A stretch of DNA of 43,789 nucleotides from a bacterium ADurb.Bin157 (GTDB lineage: Bacteria > Muiribacteriota > Ozemobacteria > Ozemobacterales > Ozemobacteraceae), in assembly GCA_002070375.1 (NCBI GenBank), contig MWDD01000020.1, positions 1-43,789 of the forward strand, given 5' to 3'. The position numbers and the translations under genes were made by a program. A model generated the notes under the pieces. That model was not told the origin of the DNA. It saw nothing but the letters and a program-made list of their open reading frames with translations, and did not search any database. Each line of letters opens with the position of its first letter. Within the stretch, counting starts at the first letter, position 1. This document shows positions 17,597 through 26,678 of this stretch, one piece after another.

Positions 17597-19618
17597 TTAT
17601 TTTCTTATTACAAATTCATCAAGCAAATATGGCTCTTGAACAAAGTAAGAATTTTTTGCGTTTTTAAATAATTGTGCAAAACTTAATTTTTTCACAAGTT
17701 TTCTGCAACTTAACCCATATTTCAAGGTAAAAACCTCTAAAAAACCATTTAAATTAAATAAGTTAACGCTGTCGGGCATATAATTCAGCCACTCTTTAAG
17801 AACCGCATCATCTACGATGCACGCGATTGACAAAAGCCTATATTTTCCGACGTTAAGATCATAAGGCAATACTATCGTGCGATTAAAGTCCAAATTTACA
17901 AAATCTTCGTTATATTTTTCACATGTAAAGTCTGCAGGGAAATGTATATCGTGACCTACCAATATGCCGTCTCTTGCTTGTAGCTCGCCTGTTTCGTCAA
18001 CCAAAACTGTTAAAACCAAAGTTTTCTTAAAATCAGCCTTATCAACACAAAGTTGATAGCTATAAGACAAAAATTCCCCGGGCCTTGCTTCATTTATTCG
18101 AAACTCTGATGGCAAAATTTCGAATACCGGCGACAATACACCGTTATTCGGCAGCACAAAAGCAGTTTCAGAAACCCCGCCGTATTCAATAATCTTGTAA
18201 AAATAGCCAAAAGCCTCTAATGAATATGACTTAATCAAATTTTCCCGACTGTTTTCAGGATAAATCAGCGAAGAAAACAACCGATCGTTCCTTAAAGCAT
18301 CTTCGAAACGGCTCATATCATCAGCAACGACCCGGTCGGCAAGGGCAACTACTATGTCTTCGCGCAACCTGTTGAAACGCCTTAAATAATAATATGGCTT
18401 GAACTCAACATCATTACTTAAAATAACCGTTGAACCGCTCGGCAAAGAACTTATAGAACGTTTTACATAGTCTCTGGTTTCGCTGTTAGGAGCTTTAATA
18501 GACGTATAACTTGAAATTATCACAAATAAAGAAACAGTAAAACAACACAATTCTTTAATAAATCTGTATTTAATTAAATCAACACTCATGGCAGCGAATG
18601 CGGTTAGCGCCAGAATAGAGGGCAACAACATGGTGTGTGCTTCAAAAGCGTTATAATTCAAAATTAAAAACAAATTTAAAAACAGTATCCAAGAAAGCGC
18701 TTTAACTAATGTTAAGTGCTCTTTATGCGGCTGAAAATAAAACAATGCCAAAGAACCGACAATAACCCAGTTACTTGAATCAACGGTCACAAACCAAATA
18801 AAATATAAAAATCTAGCAAAGACCTCTGAGAAAGAAAAAACAAACAACCCGCCACTATAAATGGTGCCTGTAAAAAATTTCAGAAAATCAGAAAAACTGC
18901 CTACAAGCATGGGATCAAACAAAATACCATCGACTTCGCCGAAAGAAGCATAAAGGTGAAGTGTAGGCAAAAGCCCTATTAAAACGCCAAAAATTAAAGC
19001 AGAATAAAAATTCTTGTCGGGACGAAACTTATTTTTAGAAGCCATTACAAAAAGAATTAAAGTTAAGGTGTAAAGACCAAAAGTCGGCCTATGACCGACT
19101 CCGAGCATACCGACAAGCCCGGCGACAAAACCGAGCCAAGGGGTTGAAACGCCCTGCTGAATTTTTTTCCCCACTATTAACCCGGCCAGAATAAAACAAA
19201 TCTCAAGAGTGTAGACCTCTGCCGTCAATGATTGTTCTGTATAATTTCGGCCGCACATAAGAAGAGTTCCGGCCAAAAATGCTACCGGAAGAGAAAATCC
19301 GTTGGCCACAAACAAAACACAAAAAAGCACTCCGCCAAGAATACTGATTCCCGATGTTAACAAATTAACCGCGTAAGAAGGACCGGCTTCTTTAAAAACT
19401 TTAATCGCAATTTTGGCCAAACCGACATACAAAGGATACCCCGGTGCGTGAGGAATATCGTTTGTAGCAGCAGCCAGAACGAACTCAGATGAGTTATACC
19501 ACCCAAATTCATCAACTACTTTAGGAAGGTATAAAAAAACTCCCACTACTATGAGAGCAAACAAAGTCAGAATAAATTGCTTATGCGATTTTATATTAGA
19601 TTCAAATGAGTTTATCAT
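17597..19618 (-). CDS. DUF2723 membrane glycosyltransferase-like protein
   Basis: 673 aa. About 10-12 membrane segments (residues 15 to about 370) followed by a soluble domain (about 380-673). The first extracytoplasmic loop NSSEFVLAAATNDIPHAPGY and PLYVGLAKI match DUF2723, a GT-C-fold family related to protein O-mannosyltransferases that moves a sugar from a lipid carrier. The usual WDSGEF reads YNSSEF here: the Asp is Asn while the Glu stays. The gene starts at ATG 19618 with no SD; its promoter (19625-19653) predicts a leaderless mRNA. It is followed by the MFS exporter. Confidence 0.82.
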   Translation of the reverse strand: MINSFESNIKSHKQFILTLFALIVVGVFLYLPKVVDEFGWYNSSEFVLAAATNDIPHAPGYPLYVGLAKIAIKVFKEAGPSYAVNLLTSGISILGGVLFCVLFVANGFSLPVAFLAGTLLMCGRNYTEQSLTAEVYTLEICFILAGLIVGKKIQQGVSTPWLGFVAGLVGMLGVGHRPTFGLYTLTLILFVMASKNKFRPDKNFYSALIFGVLIGLLPTLHLYASFGEVDGILFDPMLVGSFSDFLKFFTGTIYSGGLFVFSFSEVFARFLYFIWFVTVDSSNWVIVGSLALFYFQPHKEHLTLVKALSWILFLNLFLILNYNAFEAHTMLLPSILALTAFAAMSVDLIKYRFIKELCCFTVSLFVIISSYTSIKAPNSETRDYVKRSISSLPSGSTVILSNDVEFKPYYYLRRFNRLREDIVVALADRVVADDMSRFEDALRNDRLFSSLIYPENSRENLIKSYSLEAFGYFYKIIEYGGVSETAFVLPNNGVLSPVFEILPSEFRINEARPGEFLSYSYQLCVDKADFKKTLVLTVLVDETGELQARDGILVGHDIHFPADFTCEKYNEDFVNLDFNRTIVLPYDLNVGKYRLLSIACIVDDAVLKEWLNYMPDSVNLFNLNGFLEVFTLKYGLSCRKLVKKLSFAQLFKNAKNSYFVQEPYLLDEFVIRK

Positions 19619-19624
19619 TCGGGG

Positions 19625-19653
19625 ATTATATCATAAAAGCCGCTGATTCTCAA
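19625..19653 (-). promoter_or_regulatory. Promoter predicting a leaderless DUF2723 mRNA
   Basis: On the minus strand TTGAGA (19653-19648), 17 bp ending TGA, then TATAAT (19630-19625). A start 7 nt downstream falls on the A of the ATG at 19618. Confidence 0.75.
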
Positions 19654-19666
19654 TAAAACAGCTTAG

Positions 19667-20215
19667 TTAAAAATGAAACGCTTCGCCCTCAATTTTACTC
19701 TTAACTATAAAATTATAATTTTCATTATTTTTTGTTCCATCCCCGTCCCAACGCCCGTTAGCAAAAAATATAAAGCTTATGTTTACATCGCCGAAACAGG
19801 AATAGTAAGGAGCGTTTTTAAATAACAAGCTGTCTACAACAGTATCTTTGCGTAACTTAGTCAGCCTGTTCACGCCGTTGTCATTTGTCGTCGGATGAAA
19901 AGAAATAATTTTAATTTGCTGAGCACGGTTATGTAACTCTTTCTTCATGGTCAAAAATTCTCTCGTTTCGCCGTTAACGTTTATATAAAAGTTAACCATA
20001 CCCTCTTGAATCAAATAACCGTAGTAAGTTACAGTCAAAGCCATTTCGCCCGGACGTCTCAGCCAATCCAGCTTAACTTCGACTTTTCCGTCTGCGTCAA
20101 CAAACTGCTTTACTTCTGAGAAAATAACATCAGTATCCTTCATAGCGGCACCGACCTGATTGATATTTATAAAAACCAAAGCTGTAAGAATAAGCAATGC
20201 AATAGATTTTTTCAT
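19667..20215 (-). CDS. Exported protein of unknown function at the end of the pilus operon
   Basis: 182 aa from ATG 20215, chosen because GGAGG lies 8 nt upstream and it begins MKKSIALLILTALVFINI, a signal peptide cleaved near GAA/MKD (about residue 24). The mature part is a small beta-rich domain with VKLDWLRRPGEMALTVTYYGY. No family recognised. It follows gspG by about 78 bp, with a hairpin between, so it may belong to the pilus operon or be independent. Confidence 0.7.
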   Translation of the reverse strand: MKKSIALLILTALVFININQVGAAMKDTDVIFSEVKQFVDADGKVEVKLDWLRRPGEMALTVTYYGYLIQEGMVNFYINVNGETREFLTMKKELHNRAQQIKIISFHPTTNDNGVNRLTKLRKDTVVDSLLFKNAPYYSCFGDVNISFIFFANGRWDGDGTKNNENYNFIVKSKIEGEAFHF

Positions 20216-20271
20216 TTTAATTACCTCCGACAACAATTCGGAAATAACTAAGCAAATTCTATGCCAACTTA

Positions 20272-20292
20272 ATTGTATAAAAAAGATACAAT
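20272..20292 (-). promoter_or_regulatory. Intercistronic hairpin after gspG
   Basis: ATTGTAT and ATACAAT arms with a CTTTTTT loop, just after the gspG stop. It is AT-only in effect, so a weak attenuator or mRNA-stabilising element rather than a full terminator. Confidence 0.4.
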
Positions 20293-20293
20293 C

Positions 20294-20710
20294 TTACCAT
20301 TCCGAGTAAGGAACCCCTTTTTTGTCTTTCTGATCTGTTGCAGAATAAACATCAAACACGTTTCTTTGGTCTGTTTCATTAGCATTGAAAGGGTCTGTGC
20401 TTGATTTGGTTTTCCAATCTGATTTTGCTGTAAAAGGATCTAAGGGAATTTTTCTGAGGCATTTTGTCTCTACGAGTTGCTGCAAAGATTCGGGATAATA
20501 TTCTTCTTCTTGCAAACCGGGTTGCGAAGCTATTTTTCTGTCTCTGAAATAGTCTATCGCTTTTCTCATTTCTCTTAAGTTTTCTCTTAAGGCTTCTTCT
20601 TTTTGCCTCAAAACATAGTTCTTAGAGACCGGTAAAGCTGTTGAAGCCAAGATTCCGATTATTACAGTACAGGCAATCAGCTCAATTAAAGATAAACCTT
20701 TTTTATTCAT
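20294..20710 (-). CDS. GspG-like pseudopilin
   Basis: 138 aa from ATG 20710, chosen because it gives the prepilin leader MNKKG-LSLIELIACTVI (cleavage after Gly5, Glu at +5) and directly follows the upstream stop. An in-frame ATG at 20731 would lengthen the leader to 12 residues. The C-terminal part YPESLQQLVETKCLRKIPLDPFT and DVYSATD resembles the GspG domain (major pseudopilin of type II secretion), including the DPF segment and the late Ca-binding loop region. It ends the run gspF-E-pilM-N-O. Confidence 0.86.
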   Translation of the reverse strand: MNKKGLSLIELIACTVIIGILASTALPVSKNYVLRQKEEALRENLREMRKAIDYFRDRKIASQPGLQEEEYYPESLQQLVETKCLRKIPLDPFTAKSDWKTKSSTDPFNANETDQRNVFDVYSATDQKDKKGVPYSEW

Positions 20711-20711
20711 T

Positions 20712-21296
20712 TTATATCTCGCCATATTCAAAAAGATTTCTTTTGTTTATAGTTCCGGGTTCAATTTTTTTATCAAACACCAGAGGCAGTATTTCATCGT
20801 CTGAAGAAAGCTCTACGCCTGCTTTAGAGGCGACCCTGCCGACCTCTTTTTCAAGATCTTCCGCTCTTTTGTTTTTAACTGTGGCGGGATGCTTTGCAAA
20901 TCTGTACAAACTGTTCAAAACATAGGCGAATTTTTCGAAATTTTCCTTCTCTTTTTTATCTTCGGCGAATTTGATAATTTCGTTCAAATTATCTAATTCT
21001 CGTTGAATTCTGACTGAAAATTGAGGGAATTCTTCTGAGATTTTTTCTGTCAATTTACGCAAACCTTTTAAGTCCGTTGTCCTAAATTTGGTTTTAGTTT
21101 GTAACTGCAATAATTCTTCCTCGGCATACACACCCACAATTTCATTATAAATAGGCTCTCGAAATTCATAAACCAAGGTAATAAGCAATACAAAAATTAA
21201 ACCGAAAAGAACTTTTTTTTCTCTTGCTCTGAGGTGAAGCGCGTCAAATGCGTCTTCACGATTTTTGGCAAAACTTTTGATAATATCATCTTTCAT
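20712..21296 (-). CDS. Single-pass membrane protein in pilM-N-O operon
   Basis: 194 aa. A charged N-terminal cytoplasmic segment, one membrane helix (about 28-44, KVLFGLIFVLLITLVYEF), then a helical periplasmic part (about 60-190). Position after pilO suggests the slot of PilP or GspC, but it lacks a lipobox, and I do not see the PilP beta-domain. The start overlaps the pilO-like stop by 4 nt (ATGA). Treat as an alignment-complex subunit by context only. Confidence 0.7.
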   Translation of the reverse strand: MKDDIIKSFAKNREDAFDALHLRAREKKVLFGLIFVLLITLVYEFREPIYNEIVGVYAEEELLQLQTKTKFRTTDLKGLRKLTEKISEEFPQFSVRIQRELDNLNEIIKFAEDKKEKENFEKFAYVLNSLYRFAKHPATVKNKRAEDLEKEVGRVASKAGVELSSDDEILPLVFDKKIEPGTINKRNLFEYGEI

Positions 21297-21820
21297 TTTA
21301 TCGGTGCCCTCATTTTTACCGTATAACCGGTCCCTTCAGCAAGTAGAATTTCAGTTATAAACGTTGGATTCGATATTTTTTCTACTCCGGTAATAAAGTT
21401 TCTTACAGAAGAATAGTCGCCCGCAACTCTCATATCAAATTGATAAGAAGGAATATCAATGTTTTCGTAAGTATCAGAAAATCTATAATGAACATTATCA
21501 AGACTGATAGAGCTTTCTGCGGCAATTAAATGTAGTTCGTCGATCAGATCGGGCAATTTGTCTTTTGAAGGAAACAAAGCCTCTGTTTTCATGATAACGC
21601 TTTGCAGATCATTAAACTTTTTTTCATCCGCAACAATTAAAGAAGTTTGCTCAATGGCTTTTCTTGCATCTTTTATGGAAGCTTCCATATCATTAACGGC
21701 ACTTTCGCACGCTTCTTGCTCGGGCAAGATATAAAAGCTCGGCAAACAGAATAATATCAAAATTAATAATACCGGCAATACAGAAAGTTTTTTTAGTTTT
21801 TTAATTTCATTCGGATTCAT
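21293..21820 (-). CDS. pilO: PilO/GspM-like assembly protein
   Basis: 175 aa. N-terminal membrane helix (about 13-32), a coiled-coil stretch (about 35-85) and a C-terminal ferredoxin-like fold (SYQFDMRVAGDYSSVRNFI, FITEILLAEG) typical of PilO. PilO pairs with PilN in the periplasm and links the PilM ring to the rest of the machine. ATG 21820 overlaps the pilN stop by 1 nt. Confidence 0.78.
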   Translation of the reverse strand: MNPNEIKKLKKLSVLPVLLILILFCLPSFYILPEQEACESAVNDMEASIKDARKAIEQTSLIVADEKKFNDLQSVIMKTEALFPSKDKLPDLIDELHLIAAESSISLDNVHYRFSDTYENIDIPSYQFDMRVAGDYSSVRNFITGVEKISNPTFITEILLAEGTGYTVKMRAPIK

Positions 21821-22407
21821 TATGGCAACTCCCCGCTTTCTCCGAGATATTTTAGCTCAAGAACGAAATCAATTTCGTATTCATCGGCAGTTTTAGTTGC
21901 TCTTACTTTTCTGTGGCTTTTTATAACAGGCTCAAGAAAAACTGTGTCGGCATATAAATCGCGCAAAAAATCAGTAAGATAAACTAAGTCAGGAGTTTTG
22001 CCGTCTAGTTTAATGGTCAACAGTTTTTCTGGTCTGATGCTTATTCTGGAAAATTTAATTTGAGGATCCGAAATTTTTTCAAGTCTGTCTAATAAAACCG
22101 AAAGAGAGTTTCTTGAAACAGATGATAAAATTCTGTAATCGTAATATTTTGTTTTAAGTTTTTCTAAAGCTTCAGAATCAGGTTTTCTTTTTTCGAATTT
22201 TTCTTTATGTTCGACAATTTTGTCATTTAGACGTTTGGCGGCTTCTTTATATGTTTGAGTCAACTTAACATTTAAATCATATTCATAATAATGATAAGCA
22301 AACATCATAATCGGAATAACATAAAGCAAAAGCAAAGCGTTTTTTAACAAAAAACTGCTGCCTGTTCTATAAATAGTGGTCGGCTTAAAATTCAAAACAT
22401 GTTTCAT
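21820..22407 (-). CDS. pilN: PilN-like assembly protein
   Basis: 195 aa. A short N-terminal tail MKHVLNFKPT stands for the PilN peptide that docks in PilM (INLLP-type), followed by a membrane helix (about 22-41), a coiled coil (about 45-95) and an alpha/beta domain. The LNFKP docking tail is a reasonable but divergent fit. Order pilM-pilN-pilO supports the call. Confidence 0.75.
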   Translation of the reverse strand: MKHVLNFKPTTIYRTGSSFLLKNALLLLYVIPIMMFAYHYYEYDLNVKLTQTYKEAAKRLNDKIVEHKEKFEKRKPDSEALEKLKTKYYDYRILSSVSRNSLSVLLDRLEKISDPQIKFSRISIRPEKLLTIKLDGKTPDLVYLTDFLRDLYADTVFLEPVIKSHRKVRATKTADEYEIDFVLELKYLGESGELP

Positions 22408-22418
22408 ATATATTTCAC

Positions 22419-23498
22419 CTACTTACTCAGAAGTCCGAGGCAAGGAGCAAAAACAGGTCCGAGGGCCTTGGTTTTCGGAGGGATTTTGTCGGCATTTCTC
22501 AATTCCTCAAAAGGATTGAATACCCTGCATGGGGTTTCGAGATACTCTGATAAAAACACGGGCAATCCTTTTAACATTGCCCCCCCACCTGTTATAAACA
22601 CAGCCGGCAGTTTCGCCACATTAAACTTTTGTTGAAAAAATCTAAAAGTGACATTTAGCTCTCTAAGCCAGTTTCCAAACACCTTATCAACCCTGATTCG
22701 TTTTGTTAATAATTGTTGCACATCTGCTCTGTCTACGGGAAAACATTTATCTTCGTGTTTAATTTTTTCGGCCTCGTCAAGCTCGCAGTTGTCTGTTTCT
22801 GCAATAAGTTTTGTAAATTCTTCCCCGGCCACTTCTATTACTCTTTCGTATAATAGTTTTCCGTCTTTGTATGCTTTAACAACTGTCGTTTCATGTCCTA
22901 TATGAAGATTTATTACCGATTGCCCCTTAGTTTTTACGGGATAAAGGTCTTCATACATATTAAAAAGCCCTAATGATGAGGTATCAAAAGCCATAACTTC
23001 AATTTTGAGTTCTGCCGTTATGCTTGACATAATTTCGATCATTTCTTTTTTCACGGCAGCCGCAATAATTTGGCAAGTATAGCCGGTATCGGTTTTGACT
23101 GCGTCTAACATCTGATAGTCAATCATAACATCCATTCCTTCAGGAATTGGCAATATCTTCTCAACTCTCCACTTTAAAAATTCGGGATTCTTTCTTTCAT
23201 TTTCGGTAATATCAAGATTTGCCAAATAAATTTTAACCCATCTGTCAGGCAAGCCTATCACAGCACCTTTTCCGGTTTTTTTCGAGCGTTTAAGCAAAGC
23301 ACCCAGACGGTTTTTAAATTCATCTAAATTACTGATGGTTGGGCTTGTGAAGTCTCCTCCGAGTAATCCTCGGGGTAATTCTACCATTTCAGCGTTCGCA
23401 ATATCGAAAGCTGCTCCTGAAGCTTTTTGGTCAAGAGCAATAAGTTTAATAGAAGAAGTTCCTATATCTATAGCAAAAATATCTGTATAAAGATTCAT
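22419..23498 (-). CDS. pilM: PilM, actin-like cytoplasmic ATPase
   Basis: 359 aa. The actin-fold phosphate-1 loop is FAIDIGTSSIKLIALD (residues 8-23), and the C-terminal adenosine loop is FITGGGAMLKGLP. It forms the cytoplasmic ring under the inner-membrane PilN-PilO complex. Its ATG overlaps the gspE stop by 4 nt. Presence of PilM rather than a fused GspL is more like type IV pili or the competence pseudopilus. Confidence 0.92.
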   Translation of the reverse strand: MNLYTDIFAIDIGTSSIKLIALDQKASGAAFDIANAEMVELPRGLLGGDFTSPTISNLDEFKNRLGALLKRSKKTGKGAVIGLPDRWVKIYLANLDITENERKNPEFLKWRVEKILPIPEGMDVMIDYQMLDAVKTDTGYTCQIIAAAVKKEMIEIMSSITAELKIEVMAFDTSSLGLFNMYEDLYPVKTKGQSVINLHIGHETTVVKAYKDGKLLYERVIEVAGEEFTKLIAETDNCELDEAEKIKHEDKCFPVDRADVQQLLTKRIRVDKVFGNWLRELNVTFRFFQQKFNVAKLPAVFITGGGAMLKGLPVFLSEYLETPCRVFNPFEELRNADKIPPKTKALGPVFAPCLGLLSK

Positions 23499-25378
23499 TC
23501 TAATGCCCCTTCTTCGAATGTCACACGGTTCATTTCTTCGAAAGTTGTTAATCCTTCTTCGACCTTTTTCCAGCCTGCTTTTCTGAGCGGCACAAGACCA
23601 TTTTTGATTGCGGCCTTTTTAATTTCTAGGGGTGACTGTCTGGTTAAAATCATCTGTTTTATCTCAGGTGTCAATTCTAATACTTCAAATATTCCTGAAC
23701 GACCAAGATAGCCGGTGTCATGGCAATATCTGCAGCCCGACCCTCTTTTAAAAGCTACATTTTTATGTTCTTCAAAGTCTATACTGAGTTTTTTAATTTC
23801 TTCTGTTATGGTGTCGTCGTCTACTGTGCAATTTTTGCAATTAAGTCTCAACAGACGCTGCGACATAATAAGATTGAAAGAGCTGACAAACTCATAAGGG
23901 TCGATTTCCATATTTTCAAGTCTTGATATTGCATCAGTAACATTATTCGCGTGTATCGAACTTATAACAAGGTGCCCCGTAAGAGCTGCATTTATAGCTA
24001 TTTTTGCCGTATCGGGGTCTCTTATTTCTCCGACCATAATTTTATCGGGGTCTTGTCTGACTATGGATCTTAACCCGCTGCTGAATGTAAGACCTTTTTT
24101 TTCATTTACGGCAATCTGTACAACATCGGGCAGTTGGTATTCAACAGGGTCTTCAATTGTAATAAATTTATCTCGCGGAGTATGAACAAATTTAAGCGCC
24201 GAATACAGAGTCGTTGTTTTTCCCGAACCGGTAGGACCGGCAACCAATACCATACCGTATGGCTTCGAAACATTTCTTTTAAATAACAACAAATCGTTTC
24301 CGTCAAGCCCGACTTTTTGCAAATCAAGGCCCAGAGCCGACTTATCAAGAATTCTCAAAACTACGGTTTCCCCAAAAATTGAAGGAAGAACAGAAACTCG
24401 GAAATCAACAAATCTGTCGTCAATTTTTAGTTTAAATCTTCCGTCTTGGGGGATTCTTTTTTCGGCAATATCAAGTTGAGCCATAACTTTCAATCGTGAT
24501 ATGATTGGAGCTCTCATTCTGGGTTCAACATCAGAAACAACTTCGAAAAGAACGCCGTCTATTCGGTATTTTACTTTAAGTTGTGATTCATATACCTCAA
24601 AGTGAATATCACTTGAACGCTTTCTTACACCTTTTAAGATGATTGCGTCAACCATTTTTATAACACACGAATCGCTGTCTGATCCTGACTTTTGCGCTAT
24701 ATTTTGTTGAGCATCTTCTTCGTCGGGCGTAACAACTTCGAGAGGCGGGAAATTATCTAAATCGGCGAATATAACTTTTGAGTCTAAGCTTGTTTCAATC
24801 ATAAGATTCAAGAGTCGTTGAATAGCCAGTTTAGAAGCGACCATCGGAATTATGGGCAGACCAAGCAAGACTTCAAGCTCTTCAATTGAGTCAACGTTTC
24901 CCGGGTCACTCAAAATAAGCCATATTTCTTTATTTGTTTTTTTATGCGGTATAAAACAGTATTTTTTCATTACAGAAACATCGATACTGTTAAAAATTGC
25001 ATCATCGACTTTATAATCGGTTAAATCTTTATATTCAACCCCCAGTTCGATTCCAACCGCTTTCGCGAGCATTTCATCACTGATGATACGTCTTTCAACC
25101 AAAATATGCCCTAAGTTGTTGGTCATATTGCCGGATTCTGCAACAACACGTTGCAAAGTATCAAAATCAACCGCCCGCTCTTCAAGCAAGACATCTGAAA
25201 GGGCTTTTTTCTTAAACGAGCCGGCAAACGCTTTAATTAAGCTTTGATCAGGAACAGATGAATCTGAGGACAGTTTTTTCAGAACATCGTCAACGGATAC
25301 GGCACCTTTAAATAGAGGCTCAACTTTCTCTCCGCCAATAATACCTTTTTTAATAAGAAATTCTTTAAAGCTTTCCAT
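23495..25378 (-). CDS. gspE: GspE/PilB-type assembly ATPase
   Basis: 627 aa from ATG 25378 (GGAAAAG upstream); an in-frame longer start would run into gspF. Residues about 1-190 hold the N-terminal T2SSE/MshEN-type domains. The ATPase has Walker A GPTGSGKTT (381-389), the Asp box IVRQDPDKIMVGEIRDPDTA with Walker B, and the His box GHLVISSIHANN. A zinc-binding pair LNCKNC ... GCRYC follows, as in GspE and PilB. It powers pseudopilus or pilus extension in the cytoplasm at the GspF platform. No PilT retraction ATPase is in the window. Confidence 0.95.
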   Translation of the reverse strand: MESFKEFLIKKGIIGGEKVEPLFKGAVSVDDVLKKLSSDSSVPDQSLIKAFAGSFKKKALSDVLLEERAVDFDTLQRVVAESGNMTNNLGHILVERRIISDEMLAKAVGIELGVEYKDLTDYKVDDAIFNSIDVSVMKKYCFIPHKKTNKEIWLILSDPGNVDSIEELEVLLGLPIIPMVASKLAIQRLLNLMIETSLDSKVIFADLDNFPPLEVVTPDEEDAQQNIAQKSGSDSDSCVIKMVDAIILKGVRKRSSDIHFEVYESQLKVKYRIDGVLFEVVSDVEPRMRAPIISRLKVMAQLDIAEKRIPQDGRFKLKIDDRFVDFRVSVLPSIFGETVVLRILDKSALGLDLQKVGLDGNDLLLFKRNVSKPYGMVLVAGPTGSGKTTTLYSALKFVHTPRDKFITIEDPVEYQLPDVVQIAVNEKKGLTFSSGLRSIVRQDPDKIMVGEIRDPDTAKIAINAALTGHLVISSIHANNVTDAISRLENMEIDPYEFVSSFNLIMSQRLLRLNCKNCTVDDDTITEEIKKLSIDFEEHKNVAFKRGSGCRYCHDTGYLGRSGIFEVLELTPEIKQMILTRQSPLEIKKAAIKNGLVPLRKAGWKKVEEGLTTFEEMNRVTFEEGALE

Positions 25379-25391
25379 ATCTTTTCCAATC

Positions 25392-26609
25392 TTAATTGAT
25401 TTGTGATGCTGCCGTAAGGACAGGATACAGGAGGGATATAATAACCGCACCCACAACTATGGCCATTCCGACAAACAGAACCGGCTCTATTAATGAAGTT
25501 ATTGTATCTGTAAGTTCGGAAATTTCTTCGTCAAAATGATCCGCCAGATTATCAAGCATCTCATCAAGATTGCCTGATTCTTCTCCGACTATGGCAATTC
25601 TGGTCATTAGCGGCGGAACATCGGGAATAACTTTCAATGCTTTGGCAAAGCCCTTCCCCCGTTGTAATTCGAGAGGAATAACGCTTAACTGTGAAGCGAT
25701 TACACGATTTTCGAGACTGTCGAGTACAACACTCAAACTGTCGTACAGAGGTATTCCACCTGACAACATCGTTGCCATTGTTCTGGCAAATTGGCTATAG
25801 GCAAAATAGCGCTCAAGCTTCTTTAATACCGGTATATTTAGTTTAAATTTATCTAACTTTTCTTTTCCTTCTGTTGACCTGAAATAGGCTATTGTTCCGG
25901 ACAATAAAAGCACAAAAACACACAATAACAATAAAAACCAATCAGCCATAAACCCCGAAATAGCCAACAACACTTTTGTCGGAAGCGGCAGAGGAGTGCC
26001 GAGTCCGTCAAAAAGATCTTGAAACTGAGGAACAACGGCAACAATCATGTAAGAAGTTGCCAAGGTAGCCACCACAAAAAGTATTGCCGGATAAATAAGA
26101 GCGCCAGAAACTTTTCTTCTAATTGCAATACTGTTGTTGAAATACTCGACAAGTCTTTTAAGAATCGCCTCTAAAGCGCCTGAACGCTCACCGGCGACAA
26201 TTGTTTTAATGTAAATATTTGGAAAAATATTTGTATGTCTTGCCAGCGCCCGACTTAAAGAGACTCCGCTCTTAATATCGGCATGAACAACTTTCAAAGC
26301 TGTATTCAAAGGAGTTTCGGGGGCTCCGTCAATTAAAACGGCAATAGCATCATTTACGGGCATACCAGACTTAATAAGAGTCCTTAACATTTTAGTAAAC
26401 TCATTAAGCTCTTTAACTGTTACACCTTTATCGTAATATAAGCCTTCTTTGATTTTTGCAGCAATACCATCATTCAGAGCTTTTTCGGTTAATATATAAA
26501 ACCCTCTGTCTTTTAAGGCAATCTGCAATTGTTCTCTGGACTCAGTCTCAAAAGTTTCTTCTCTGGTACAACCATTTTCATCGGCGTATCTGACAACAAT
26601 CTTCTCCAT
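25392..26609 (-). CDS. gspF: GspF/PilC inner-membrane platform protein
   Basis: 405 aa with two homologous helical cytoplasmic domains (about 70-190 and 270-385) and three membrane helices (about 170-190, 215-240, 375-400), the GspF layout. LIKSGMPVNDAIAVL and AGERSGALEAILKRL are typical motifs. ATG 26609 has AGGAG 9 nt upstream, but that SD lies inside a strong leader hairpin (26616-26655). First structural gene of the machine. Confidence 0.95.
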   Translation of the reverse strand: MEKIVVRYADENGCTREETFETESREQLQIALKDRGFYILTEKALNDGIAAKIKEGLYYDKGVTVKELNEFTKMLRTLIKSGMPVNDAIAVLIDGAPETPLNTALKVVHADIKSGVSLSRALARHTNIFPNIYIKTIVAGERSGALEAILKRLVEYFNNSIAIRRKVSGALIYPAILFVVATLATSYMIVAVVPQFQDLFDGLGTPLPLPTKVLLAISGFMADWFLLLLCVFVLLLSGTIAYFRSTEGKEKLDKFKLNIPVLKKLERYFAYSQFARTMATMLSGGIPLYDSLSVVLDSLENRVIASQLSVIPLELQRGKGFAKALKVIPDVPPLMTRIAIVGEESGNLDEMLDNLADHFDEEISELTDTITSLIEPVLFVGMAIVVGAVIISLLYPVLTAASQIN

Positions 26610-26615
26610 AAATAA

Positions 26616-26655
26616 ATACTCCTGATAAGCTACAAGAAGTAGTTTACAGGAGTAT
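26616..26655 (-). promoter_or_regulatory. Leader hairpin that buries the gspF SD
   Basis: On the mRNA ATACTCCTG (26655-26647) pairs with CAGGAGTAT (26624-26616) and CTAC pairs with GTAG inside, 9 + 4 bp in all. The distal arm contains AGGAG, the gspF SD. A possible promoter TTGTTT-17-TAAACT overlaps the 5' arm, so transcripts from it would miss the arm; read-through from lepB would include it. Confidence 0.65.
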
Positions 26656-26678
26656 CAAATATAAAACAAGAGTTTTGA

